Origin: Nocardioides albus
Lineage (GTDB): Bacteria > Actinomycetota > Actinomycetes > Propionibacteriales > Nocardioidaceae
NCBI RefSeq assembly: GCF_014648255.1
Contig: NZ_BMQT01000003.1
Location: 1-64,000, forward strand
Reading direction: 5' to 3'
Length of the DNA: 64,000 nt
Positions 1 to 8,009 of this stretch are shown piece after piece (within the stretch, counting starts at the first letter, position 1; each line of letters opens with the position of its first letter). The position numbers and the translations under genes were made by a program. Under the pieces are notes generated by a model. It saw only the letters and a program-made list of their open reading frames with translations. It ran no database searches and had not been told where the DNA came from.

Positions 1-2
1 GA

Positions 3-224
3 TTCAGCCCAGCCGGTGACCGCCGGACAGGGAAACCGATAGGAACGAAACCCAGGGCGAATCACGACGACGCGACCGGCCTCTTCACCCCCACCGGGTC
101 CACCCAGCGGATTGTTGCCGACCCAACAGGTTTCCTGTGCCCCATCGTCGGGCTCACACAGGGACAGGCCCTACACGTGAGCGGCAGCTGGACCGTCAGC
201 GGTCTGACGATCACGAATCCGTGA
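3..224 (+). CDS. C-terminal fragment of an unidentified protein
   Basis: An open frame runs from the left edge to a TGA at 222-224 and gives the last 73 residues of a protein whose start lies outside the window. The tail is rich in Thr, Gly and Ser and ends LTITNP. I do not recognise a family. Support for a real gene is the strong hairpin terminator 35 bp after the stop. Codon use is less GC3-biased than in the neighbours, so it may be acquired DNA or not coding at all. Confidence 0.4.
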   Translation, partial: FSPAGDRRTGKPIGTKPRANHDDATGLFTPTGSTQRIVADPTGFLCPIVGLTQGQALHVSGSWTVSGLTITNP

Positions 225-258
225 TCGACCGTCACATCACCACCCAGTAGCCGAGCGA

Positions 259-285
259 AACTTGTCACGCGCATGACAAGTTTTT
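259..285 (+). terminator. Rho-independent terminator
   Basis: Nine-base arms (aacttgtca / tgacaagtt) flank a 6-nt loop and are followed by a T run. It closes the partial gene on the + strand. Because the left arm is preceded by an A run it may also stop leftward transcripts of the cobalamin operon. Confidence 0.75.
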
Positions 286-332
286 ACTCGGCCCCAGTCC
301 CAACCGTCCTCGATTACCGTGGCTCGAGAGCG

Positions 333-974
333 CTACCCGCCCCCGCGGACGATGCTCGCGAGCTCGGCCAAGGTGTCGATCCGATGGGTTGCCCGCGAGA
401 GATCCTGGGTCGCGGTGAAGCTGTTGCGTACGACCGCGCAGTCGATGCCCGCGGCAACGGCCGACGCGAGACCTCGGGACGAGTCCTCGACGACGAGCGT
501 CTCGTCACGGGTCGCGCCGAACCGCTTCAGCCCGGCCAAGTACGGCTCCGGGTGCGGCTTGGAGCGGTCGTAGTCCTCACGGACCAGCACGAAGTCCATG
601 AACCCGGTGATCTGCCGAGATCGGTGGATGAGGTCGAAGTCGGCCCGCTTCGCCGTGGTCACGATGGCCATCCGGACGTACTGCGACAGCTCGGCGAGCG
701 CGTCGACGACTCCGTCGATCTCGATCGCCTCGGTCCGCAGATACTCCTGGTAGTAGGCGTCCCGCGCCTCCCGCTGCCTGTCGATGACCGGCTCGTCGAC
801 ACCGGCCGCCCGAGCCTGGGCCCAGGCGCCCAGCCCCTGGCTCATGTCGCGGAGGTATCGCTCCTGATCCAGCGCCACACCGATCTCCGCCAACGCTCGT
901 TCGCCGGCCCTGAAGTACCAGAGCTCGGTGTCCACCAGGACACCGTCATGGTCGAAGAGGACGTACTTCTTCAC
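333..974 (-). CDS. HAD-superfamily hydrolase (phosphatase-like)
   Basis: A 213-residue haloacid dehalogenase-fold protein. Motif I is FDHDGVLVDT at residues 7-16 with the nucleophile and acid/base Asp pair at 8 and 10. A Thr-containing motif II (IVTTAKR), a Lys motif III (RSKPHPEP) and the acidic motif IV (LVVEDSSRG) follow in order, as in beta-phosphoglucomutase/phosphoglycolate-phosphatase relatives. The start is GTG. It lies 17 bp after bluB on the same strand, so it is probably the last gene of the cobalamin operon. Its substrate is unknown; a role on a corrinoid or ribazole phosphate is possible from position only. Confidence 0.85.
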   Translation of the reverse strand: MKKYVLFDHDGVLVDTELWYFRAGERALAEIGVALDQERYLRDMSQGLGAWAQARAAGVDEPVIDRQREARDAYYQEYLRTEAIEIDGVVDALAELSQYVRMAIVTTAKRADFDLIHRSRQITGFMDFVLVREDYDRSKPHPEPYLAGLKRFGATRDETLVVEDSSRGLASAVAAGIDCAVVRNSFTATQDLSRATHRIDTLAELASIVRGGG

Positions 975-991
975 GACCTGATCCTGACGGA

Positions 992-1609
992 CTACCCAAA
1001 CCTCTCCTCGTGCACCACCGTCGAGAGCGCGGAGCGGTGGCGCCAGCCGAAGCGCTCCAGGTCGGGGACGTCGGGGAGGTCGGCGACGGGGCCGACGCAG
1101 AGCCAGGCGACGGGACGTACGTGGTCGGGCAGGCCGACCAGGTCGCGCAGGAACTCCTCGCGGTAGAAGCTGACCCAGCCGACGCCGAGGCCCTCGGCGG
1201 TGGCGGCGAGCCAGAGGTTCTGGATGGCGAGGACGGTCGAGTAGAGGCCGGCGTCCGCGATCGCGTGGCGGCCGAGGACGTGGGACCCGCCGCGGGTCGG
1301 GTCGTAGCCGACGACCACGCCGAGGCCGGACTCGCAGATCCCCTCGATCTTGATCTTCGAGAACGTCTCGGACCGCTCCCCCGCCAGCGAGTCGGCGAAG
1401 ACCTCACGTTCGGTGGCGACGTGCTCGCGGAACGTACGCAGCGTCTCGGGCGAGCGCACCAGCACGAAGTCCCACGGCTGGGTCATCCCGACGCTGGGCG
1501 CCGCGTGGGCCGCCGACAGCACCCGCTCGAGCACCTCGGGGTCGACCGGCTCGCCGGTGAACTCGGCTCGGGTGTCGCGGCGGCGGTTGATGGCGTCGTA
1601 GAGATCCAT
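992..1609 (-). CDS. bluB: 5,6-dimethylbenzimidazole synthase BluB
   Basis: A 205-residue flavin destructase of the nitroreductase fold, which fragments reduced FMN to make the lower ligand of B12. The N terminus (YDAINRRRDTRAEF), the conserved APSVGMTQPWDFVLV segment and the GWVSFYR segment near the C terminus are typical. The open frame extends upstream, but the start chosen here is the ATG at 1609 because its A overlaps the cobM stop (TGATG), which indicates translational coupling. It is the fourth gene of the leftward cobalamin operon. Confidence 0.93.
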   Translation of the reverse strand: MDLYDAINRRRDTRAEFTGEPVDPEVLERVLSAAHAAPSVGMTQPWDFVLVRSPETLRTFREHVATEREVFADSLAGERSETFSKIKIEGICESGLGVVVGYDPTRGGSHVLGRHAIADAGLYSTVLAIQNLWLAATAEGLGVGWVSFYREEFLRDLVGLPDHVRPVAWLCVGPVADLPDVPDLERFGWRHRSALSTVVHEERFG

Positions 1610-2349
1610 CAGGCACGCACCCGGGCCGCGTCGTAGAGGAACGACTCGCCCCCGTCGCGGGCCAGCGCGGGCCCGGCGAGGATGACGGCTGCCTGGCGCA
1701 GGCCCGCGTCCTCGACCGCCTCGGCGATCGTAGCCACCGTCCCGCGCAGCACCAGCTCGTCGGGCTGGCTGGCGCGGTAGACGACCACGACCGGGCACTG
1801 CGGTCCGTAGTAGGGCAGCAGCTCGGCCATCAGCTCGCGGGTGCGCCGGATCGCGAGGTGGAGCACGAGGGTGGCGCCGGTCGCGGCGTACGCGGCCAGC
1901 GACTCCCCCTCCGGCATGGCCGTCGACCGGGCCTGGGTGCGGGTGAGCACCACCGACTGCGCCACCAGCGGGACGGTCAGCTCCCGGCCGACCGTTGCTG
2001 CCGCCGCGGCGTAGGCCGGGACTCCGGGAGTCACGTCCCACGGCACCTCGGCGGCATCGAGCCGCCGGGTCTGCTCGGCCACGGCCGAGTAGACCGACGG
2101 GTCCCCGGAGACGAGGCGTACGACCTGCTTGCCCTCGCGGTGGGCGGCGACGATCGCGGCGACGATCTGGTCCAGGTCCAGCTTCTGGGTGTCGACCAGC
2201 TCGGCCTCGGGGCTGCAGTGCGCCAGCACCTCGGGGTCCAGGTAGGTGCCCGGATAGAGCACCACGTCAGCGGCCGCGAGCATCCTCGTCGCGCGGACGG
2301 TGAGCAGGTCGGCCGCGCCGGGGCCGGCGCCGACGAAGTGGACGGTCAT
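1609..2349 (-). CDS. cobM: Precorrin-4 C11-methyltransferase
   Basis: A 246-residue SAM-dependent tetrapyrrole methylase (CobM/CbiF). It opens with VHFVGAGPGAADLLTVRA, the glycine-rich SAM loop, and carries RLVSGDPSVYSAVAEQ and the VTPGVPAYAAAAA loop around residues 80-115. It methylates C-11 of precorrin-4 in corrin ring synthesis. It shares one base with bluB downstream. A 130-bp gap with a large hairpin separates it from cobIJ upstream. Confidence 0.94.
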   Translation of the reverse strand: MTVHFVGAGPGAADLLTVRATRMLAAADVVLYPGTYLDPEVLAHCSPEAELVDTQKLDLDQIVAAIVAAHREGKQVVRLVSGDPSVYSAVAEQTRRLDAAEVPWDVTPGVPAYAAAAATVGRELTVPLVAQSVVLTRTQARSTAMPEGESLAAYAATGATLVLHLAIRRTRELMAELLPYYGPQCPVVVVYRASQPDELVLRGTVATIAEAVEDAGLRQAAVILAGPALARDGGESFLYDAARVRA

Positions 2350-2392
2350 GAGTCGGTTCCTCCATCAAGGCGGTGTCCTGAGCCTGTCGAAG

Positions 2393-2460
2393 GGTATGCA
2401 GGGCAAGGCACACATCCCTCGCGGAGCTCCGCCCGGGATGTGTGCCTTCGGCTGCATACC
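2393..2460. repeat. Long inverted repeat between cobIJ and cobM
   Basis: The arms begin ggtatgca and end tgcatacc; an inner pair aaggcacacatccc / gggatgtgtgcctt gives a nearly continuous stem of more than 20 bp with a small mismatch bulge. The left flank (gtcctgagcctgtcgaagg) resembles dispersed repeats common in actinobacteria. It occupies most of the only sizeable gap in the cob operon and could act as a partial terminator, an mRNA stabiliser or a mobile palindrome. Confidence 0.7.
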
Positions 2461-2479
2461 TTGACGAAGGCGCGGCCCA

Positions 2480-4162
2480 TCACCGTACGTACCTCGGCGT
2501 CCAGACCTGCCCGGCCGCGGTCGCCCGCGTCGAGCTCGCGCCCACGATGACCAGGCACTTCATGTCGATCGAGGCCGGGTCCAGCTCGCCGAGGGTGGTC
2601 ACGGTGAGCGACTCCTCGGCCCGTCCGACGTCGCGGCCGACGACCACGACGGTGTCAGGTTTGCGGTGCTCCAGGAGTACGTCGCGGGCGGTGCCGATCT
2701 GCTCGGTGCGCGAGCGCGAGGCCGGGTTGTAGATGGCCAGCACCAGGTCGGCGGCGGCCACCGCGCGCAGCCGCTCCTCAACGACCGGCCACGGCTTGAG
2801 CCGGTCGGAGAGCGACATCACCGCGAAGTCGGCCCCGACCGGAGCGCCCGCCCGTGCGGCCACCGCCTGGACGGCGCTGACCCCGGGCAGCACCCGGATG
2901 CGTACGTCGGCATAGTCCGCGTCCTCGGCCGCCTCGAAGACGGCCGATGCCATCCCGAAGACCCCGGCGTCACCGCCGGAGACGACGGCCACCCTCTCCC
3001 CCGCCTTCGCCAGGTCCAGCGCGTGCCGGGCCCGGTCGACCTCGACCGTGTTGCCCGACGCATGCCGCTGCAGGCCCTCGCGCTGGGGCACCCGGTTGAC
3101 GTAGGGCGCGTAGCCGACAACGTGGCCGACATCGGCAAGCGCGGCGGAGACCTCGGGGGTCAGCCATCCATCCGGTCCCGGCCCCAGCCCGACGACGAGC
3201 ACCTCACCGGAGGCCGAGCCGGTCGAGTCGCCCCCGCGCGTCACCTCGACGGACCCGACCTCCGGGAGCTCTTGTCCCGCTGGTTGAGCCGCCGCCCCCG
3301 CGCCCGTCGGTCGAGCCGCCGGAGCCGCTAGGCGGAGGCGTGTCGAGACCAACAGGGTCGAATCGAGCGCAGAGGGGACCGTGTTGGTCTCGACACGCTC
3401 GCTAGCGCTCACGGCTCGACCAGCGGGTGCGGTCGGGGCGGTGTCGCCGGGGACGACGATGAGGGAGAAGTAGGGCACCGATGACGGGTCGACGTCGGCG
3501 ACCGGGAGCCAGCGCTCCTCGGGCTGCGAGGCGCGCTCGACGTACCAGGCACCCTCGAGCCGCCCGGCAGCCGCGAGCGCGGAGCGCACCGCGGGGAAGG
3601 TGCGGCCGAGCTTCATGATGATGGCGGCCTCGGTGTCGGCGAGGCGCCGGGCGAGCTCGGGCTCGGGCAGGGTGCCGGGCAGGACGGTGAGGACGTCGGT
3701 CTGGCGTACCAGCGGCGTCGAGACGGCGGCGGTGGCGGCCGCGAAGGCCGGCACGCCGGGAACCACCGAGGTCGAATAGACCTCCTTGAAGCGGTCGTGG
3801 AGATACATCGAGGAGCCGTAGAAGAGCGGGTCGCCCTCGGCGAGCAGCACCACGTCGCGGCCGGCGTCGAGATGAGCCGAGAGCCGGACCGCGCAGGATT
3901 CGTAGAACTCGGCCATCGCGCCCACGTAGCCGCCGGGATGGGTCGTGGTGCCGGTGGTGACCGGGTAGCGCAGCTCCTCCTCGATCGCGTCGGCGGGGAT
4001 CAGCGAGGAGGCGATCCGGCGGGCGTGGGACTGCTTGCGCACACCGGCGTGGTAGGCGACCACCGGCGCCGCGCCGATCAGGCGGGCGGCCTTGAGGGTG
4101 ATCAGCTCCGGGTCGCCCGGGCCGATGCCGACGACGGCGAACTTCCCGCGTACGTCGGTCAT
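2480..4162 (-). CDS. cobIJ: Fused precorrin-2 C20- and precorrin-3B C17-methyltransferase
   Basis: A 560-residue fusion of two tetrapyrrole methylases, as in M. tuberculosis CobIJ. Residues 1-245 are CobI (precorrin-2 C20 methylation), with VVGIGPGDPELITLKA, LLAEGDPLFYGSSMYLHDRF and VVPGVPAFAAA. Residues about 318-560 are CobJ (ring contraction and C17 methylation), with VVGLGPGPDGWLTPE and VVSGGDAGVFGMASAV. The 70-residue linker contains an in-frame insertion of dispersed palindromic repeats (residues about 247-284). The ATG at 4162 overlaps the stop of the upstream cobG-cobH gene (ATGA), indicating coupling. Confidence 0.94.
   Translation of the reverse strand: MTDVRGKFAVVGIGPGDPELITLKAARLIGAAPVVAYHAGVRKQSHARRIASSLIPADAIEEELRYPVTTGTTTHPGGYVGAMAEFYESCAVRLSAHLDAGRDVVLLAEGDPLFYGSSMYLHDRFKEVYSTSVVPGVPAFAAATAAVSTPLVRQTDVLTVLPGTLPEPELARRLADTEAAIIMKLGRTFPAVRSALAAAGRLEGAWYVERASQPEERWLPVADVDPSSVPYFSLIVVPGDTAPTAPAGRAVSASERVETNTVPSALDSTLLVSTRLRLAAPAARPTGAGAAAQPAGQELPEVGSVEVTRGGDSTGSASGEVLVVGLGPGPDGWLTPEVSAALADVGHVVGYAPYVNRVPQREGLQRHASGNTVEVDRARHALDLAKAGERVAVVSGGDAGVFGMASAVFEAAEDADYADVRIRVLPGVSAVQAVAARAGAPVGADFAVMSLSDRLKPWPVVEERLRAVAAADLVLAIYNPASRSRTEQIGTARDVLLEHRKPDTVVVVGRDVGRAEESLTVTTLGELDPASIDMKCLVIVGASSTRATAAGQVWTPRYVR
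3309..3424. repeat. Pair of REP-like palindromes inside cobIJ
   Basis: At 3309-3350 there is the same 42-bp palindromic unit found at 11974-12015 and 31760-31801 (ggtcgagccgcc ... gtgtcgagacc). At 3381-3424 there is an inverted variant (gttggtctcgacacgctcg ... ggctcgaccagc). The two face each other about 30 bp apart and are translated as the CobI-CobJ linker without breaking the frame. Confidence 0.85.
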
Positions 4163-5646
4163 TCCTGCTCCTGGGCGAGTGCGTTGAGGGCGGACGAGGT
4201 CATCGCGGAGCCGCCGCGGCGACCACGCACGGTGACGAAGGGGATGTCGATGCCGTGCTCCTCGGCGAACGACGCGAGCGCCTCCTTGGACTCGGCCGCG
4301 CCGATGAAGCCGACCGGGCAGCCGACGATCGCGGCCGGTCGCGGCCCGCCGTCGAGGATCATCTCGAGCAGGTGGAAGAGGGCCGTCGGGGCGTTGCCGA
4401 TGGCGACCACGGCACCCTCCAGGTAGGGCTCCCACAGCGACAGCGCGGCGGCGGTGCGGGTCGTCGCCCACTCACGGGCGAGCGCCGGAACCCGGTCGTC
4501 GCCGAGCATGCAGAGCACCTCGTTGTCGCGCGGCAGCCGGCTGCGGGTGACCCCGGTGGCGACCATCGTCGCGTCGCACAGGATCGGGGCACCGGCCTCC
4601 AGCGCGCCCCGCGCGGCCTTCACCAGGTCGGGGTGGATGACCAGGTCGGAGGCGAGATCGACCTGCCCGCTGCCGTGGATCATCCGCACCGCGAGCCGCT
4701 CGGCGTCGGCCGGCACCGCGGAGAGGTCGGCCTCTTGCCGGATGGTCGCGAAGGAGTCGACGTAGATCGCCGGTCCCTGGTCGATGTAGTCGTAGCGCCG
4801 GGTCGGGCGCACCTGCGGCGAGGGTACGAACACGCCGCGCCACGGCGTCACCACGACCGCCGGCGCCCGCTCGGCGAGCGCCTCGATCGCGGTCCGGTCG
4901 AGAACCCCGTCGGCGGCGGGGACGTGCTCGCCACCGGGCACCTGCCCGAAGCCGAGCTCCTCGACCGCGGCGGGCACCCGAGCATCAGCCACGACCGGCT
5001 CGGCGAGCGGGGAGTCGAGCTCGGCGACGTGCCAGGGCGCCGAGGGGCCCTCACCGCGTACGTCCAGGAAGTGCGAGGCGAGCGCGACCAGCCGGGAGGC
5101 GGCCTCGGCGAGCGGTACGACGCCGCCCCACGTGTCGCCGATCCGGAGCTGCCCCTCGGTGGCGGACAGCGCCACCAGCCCGAGGTCGCACTCCCGCGAG
5201 ACCAGGTCGCCGCGACCGTCGTCGAGCACGAAGAGGAATCGGCCCGGGAGCGCGGCCAGGCGGGGCGAGCCGCACAGCAACCGGTCCAGCGACGCGGCGA
5301 CGCCACGCAGGTCGGCCGCTCCCCCGGCGATCCCGGTCTGCGGGGAGACCATCACGTTGCGTACGAGCTCGTGGGTCTGCGCCGGCACCAGTCCGGTCGC
5401 CTTCAGCGCAGTGAGCACCTCACCGGGAAGGGCTCCGTCGACACTCGGCAGGCCGCGGACCTGCAGGTTCGCGCGGCCGGTGAGGTGGATCTTGCCGTCG
5501 CCGTAGGTCTCGGCGACGGAGACGAGCGAGAGCAGCGAAGCAGTCGAGACGGACCCGCCGATCAGGCGCAGCCGCACGAGCAGCCCGTCCTCTGCCGGCC
5601 ACGGACGGCCGACTCCCGGGCACCGGTCGGTTCGGACTCGCGTCAT
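4159..5646 (-). CDS. CobG (truncated)-CobH fusion: precorrin-3B synthase-like plus precorrin-8X methylmutase
   Basis: A 495-residue protein. Residues 1 to about 275 match the N-terminal part of CobG, a sulfite/nitrite reductase-like precorrin-3B synthase (LTGRANLQVRG, HELVRNVMVSPQTG, LPGRFLFVLDDGRGD, VVVTPWRG). Residues about 283-495 are a complete CobH, which moves the C-11 methyl to C-12: YDYIDQGPAIYVDSFATIR, MIHGSGQVD with the catalytic His, ILCDATMVATG, AIGNAPTALF, GRRGGSAM. The CobG C-terminal segment that carries the four [4Fe-4S] cysteines in family members is absent, so CobG activity is doubtful while CobH should work. It is first in the operon, directly behind the riboswitch. Confidence 0.85.
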   Translation of the reverse strand: MTRVRTDRCPGVGRPWPAEDGLLVRLRLIGGSVSTASLLSLVSVAETYGDGKIHLTGRANLQVRGLPSVDGALPGEVLTALKATGLVPAQTHELVRNVMVSPQTGIAGGAADLRGVAASLDRLLCGSPRLAALPGRFLFVLDDGRGDLVSRECDLGLVALSATEGQLRIGDTWGGVVPLAEAASRLVALASHFLDVRGEGPSAPWHVAELDSPLAEPVVADARVPAAVEELGFGQVPGGEHVPAADGVLDRTAIEALAERAPAVVVTPWRGVFVPSPQVRPTRRYDYIDQGPAIYVDSFATIRQEADLSAVPADAERLAVRMIHGSGQVDLASDLVIHPDLVKAARGALEAGAPILCDATMVATGVTRSRLPRDNEVLCMLGDDRVPALAREWATTRTAAALSLWEPYLEGAVVAIGNAPTALFHLLEMILDGGPRPAAIVGCPVGFIGAAESKEALASFAEEHGIDIPFVTVRGRRGGSAMTSSALNALAQEQE

Positions 5647-5714
5647 CGGGACACCTGCTCTGCGTCATGTGCCCGATTTGGTATTGCAGCGCGGGGCACG
5701 TGGTGACCTGGCGG

Positions 5715-5930
5715 CGGGTGCCACCAGAGCCAGCAGGTCTTCGGACTCGGAATCGATCGGAGCGGAGCGCCTTCCCGGAGCCAGGCTCCAGTGACTGCCT
5801 TCCGCCGACATCGACCAGAAGAGCGTGCCCCGCCCGTCATCCTCACCGCTGCGCGTCAGTCCCGGACTCTCACCGGGTTCCCTGACCCCATCAGGATGGA
5901 GTACGACTGGCAGGGCGAGACTACCCACTT
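5715..5930 (-). promoter_or_regulatory. Cobalamin riboswitch
   Basis: Read leftward, the RNA has the conserved core gggaacccggtgagagtccg (about 5882-5863) followed by ctgacgcgcagcggtga, and downstream the B12 box agtccgaagacctgctggct (5747-5728). This is the AdoCbl-riboswitch signature. A gtgccc/gggcac helix (about 5698-5660) close to the ribosome binding site of the cobG-cobH gene may be the expression platform. It should lower expression of the cob operon when cobalamin is plentiful. Confidence 0.92.
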
Positions 5931-6029
5931 GCGGACATCGCGACGAATTGCTCGCTGTCCGGCCGCGGTCTGTGGCAATGTTCGGCTACTCGAATTCTGC
6001 TCCACGTCCTCCCACAGATGGAGTCTCCC

Positions 6030-7196
6030 GTGACCGGATCGACCCACCGGCAGCTGTTCGTCCTCGTGACCGTCTCGTCGCTCACGTTAGGCTTGACCGG
6101 GTGCTCCTCGAGCCCAGAGGCGAAGGTCTCGATCGGCCTGGTGGTCCCGGCCTCCGGAGCCCACGAGTCGATCGGCACCGATATGAGCCGGGGTTTCGAC
6201 CTCTACCTCGACCAGCACGACGGGCGGCTCGGCGGCAGGCTGGTCGAAGTCGTCGAGGCCGACGAGGGCGAGCACGTGCAGACCGGGGCCGCCGCGGTCG
6301 CCCGGCTGATCGAGGAGGACGAGGTCCATGCGGTCGTCGGGCTGGTCGGCTCGGAGGCGGCGCTCGCGGCCAAGGATGTGGCGATCGCCAACGAGACGCC
6401 GCTGATCGTGACCGGCGCCGGCGCCGACCGGTTCGCCGACGGCTCCGACTACCTGTGGCGTACGTCCTCGACCAACGCAGGCCTGGGCGGCGCGCTCGGG
6501 AAGGCGGTCACGACGGAGACCGATGGAGGCTCGGCGTACGTCATCGCCTCCGACGACGCCAGCGGGCACGAGCTCGCCGACAGCTTCATGATCGCCGTCG
6601 AGGCATCGGGCGGCAGCATCGCGGGCCAGGGCTACACGTCCAGCGCTGCGGACCGGGAGTGGTCGAGCATCTTCGCCAAGGCCAAGCAGTCGGGGGCGGA
6701 CGCCATCTACGCCGCCTATGCCGGGAAGCAGGCGGAGGCGTTCGTGCGCGCCTACCGTGAGTCCCGCACGGCTCGGAGGATCCCGCTCTACGGTCCCGGG
6801 TTCCTTACCGAGGGCGATGTCCTGACGACGTTGGCCGATGCTGCGACCGGGGTGCGGACCGCGCTGCACTACAGCGCAGCGGTCGACTCGCTGGCCAACG
6901 CCGCCTTCGTGCTGGACTACCGCGAGGCGTACGACGCCACTCCGACGGTCTACGCGGTGCAGGCCTACGACGCCGCGGCGGCCCTCGACAAGGCCCTCGC
7001 CCTCTCCGACGACCTCGATCGCAACGAGATCGCCGACTCCCTCGGGTCGGTCGGCACCATCGCCAGTCCGCGCGGGAACTGGTCCTTCGACCCCAACCAC
7101 AACCCCGACCAGCCCTACTTCCTGCGCGTGGTCGAGGGCGGGCCCGACGGACCCCGCAACGTGGTGCTGGCCGAGATCGCCTCGACGAGCAGCTGA
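6030..7196 (+). CDS. ABC transporter solute-binding lipoprotein (branched-chain amino acid type)
   Basis: About 388 residues, type I periplasmic-binding fold of the LivJ/amide-binding family. The signal peptide ends in the lipobox LGLTGC, so it is an anchored lipoprotein. Typical segments are VSIGLVVPASGAHESIG, VHAVVGLVGSEAALAAKDVAIANETPLI and YAVQAYDAAAALDKAL. The GTG at 6030 is preferred over the in-frame ATG at 6018 because ggag sits 6 nt before the GTG and nothing like a Shine-Dalgarno precedes the ATG. No permease or ATPase genes are adjacent; the ligand is unknown. It is divergent from the cob operon. Confidence 0.82.
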   Translation: MTGSTHRQLFVLVTVSSLTLGLTGCSSSPEAKVSIGLVVPASGAHESIGTDMSRGFDLYLDQHDGRLGGRLVEVVEADEGEHVQTGAAAVARLIEEDEVHAVVGLVGSEAALAAKDVAIANETPLIVTGAGADRFADGSDYLWRTSSTNAGLGGALGKAVTTETDGGSAYVIASDDASGHELADSFMIAVEASGGSIAGQGYTSSAADREWSSIFAKAKQSGADAIYAAYAGKQAEAFVRAYRESRTARRIPLYGPGFLTEGDVLTTLADAATGVRTALHYSAAVDSLANAAFVLDYREAYDATPTVYAVQAYDAAAALDKALALSDDLDRNEIADSLGSVGTIASPRGNWSFDPNHNPDQPYFLRVVEGGPDGPRNVVLAEIASTSS

Positions 7197-7198
7197 GG

Positions 7199-7993
7199 TC
7201 AGCTGGTCGCCAGGTGCAGCGCGAGACCGAGCCCGGCGAGACCGACGAGCCAGCGCAACGGACACTCAGGAGCGACCCGGACGATCCCGGGGCCCAGGAA
7301 GCCGCCGATCACCGCACCCAGCCCGAGGGCGATCGCCGCAGGCCAGTCGACCGGGGCGAAGAAGACGTACGCGATCGCGGCGGTGCCGTTGGCGACGCCG
7401 GTGGCGACGTTCTTGACCGCGTTGGTGACCGCGAGCGCCTCGGTGCGCTCGAGCACGAGCACGGCCAGCGCGATGATGCCGACGCCCGCGCCGAAGTAGC
7501 CGCCGTAGATGCCGAGCACGAAGACGATCACGCCCCAGCCGAAGGCGCGCGCCAACGTACGTCGCTGCTCGCCGTCTGCCGGAGAGTCCTGCCTCGGCGG
7601 CCTCGCAGCGGCGCGGGCAGCTGCCCAGGCGCGGATCCGGTCGCGGAGCAGCAGGAGGATCGCACCGCCACCGACGAGCCAGGGCACTATCGCCTCGAAC
7701 GCCTCCGCGGGCGTGGTGAGCAGCAGGGCCGCGCCGACCGCGCCGCCGAGGAACGAGGCCAGCCCCAGCCAGGCGATCCTCCTGCCCTGGCCGCGGAGCT
7801 CGCGGCGCGACCCGGCGATGGTGCCGCCGGTGACGCCGAACATCGCCACGGTGTTGGTGACGTTGGCGACGACCGGCGGCAGGCCCGCGGCCAGCAGGGA
7901 GGGGTAGCTGACCAGCGAGGCCAGACCGGCTACCGAGCCGGTCAGTCCAGCGCCGACGCCGGCGAGCAGGAGCCAAGCGAGCTCGGCGCTCAC
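7199..7993 (-). CDS. TSUP (TauE/SafE) family membrane permease
   Basis: 264 residues with seven to eight hydrophobic segments. The paired TSUP signatures are present: GVGAGLTGSVAGLASLVSYP near the N terminus and GIYGGYFGAGVGI in the second half. The frame continues upstream, but the GTG at 7993 starts directly at the first membrane helix and follows the gudD stop by 16 bp, so the gene is probably the last of the glucarate operon. Family members export sulfite, sulfoacetate or other small anions; the substrate here cannot be told. Confidence 0.85.
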   Translation of the reverse strand: MSAELAWLLLAGVGAGLTGSVAGLASLVSYPSLLAAGLPPVVANVTNTVAMFGVTGGTIAGSRRELRGQGRRIAWLGLASFLGGAVGAALLLTTPAEAFEAIVPWLVGGGAILLLLRDRIRAWAAARAAARPPRQDSPADGEQRRTLARAFGWGVIVFVLGIYGGYFGAGVGIIALAVLVLERTEALAVTNAVKNVATGVANGTAAIAYVFFAPVDWPAAIALGLGAVIGGFLGPGIVRVAPECPLRWLVGLAGLGLALHLATS

Positions 7994-8009
7994 CGGGCAG
8001 TCGTCCGGG

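Noticed and set aside
273-1166. 297-codon open frame on the + strand
   Set aside because: Antisense to the HAD and bluB genes; no motif and no ribosome binding site.
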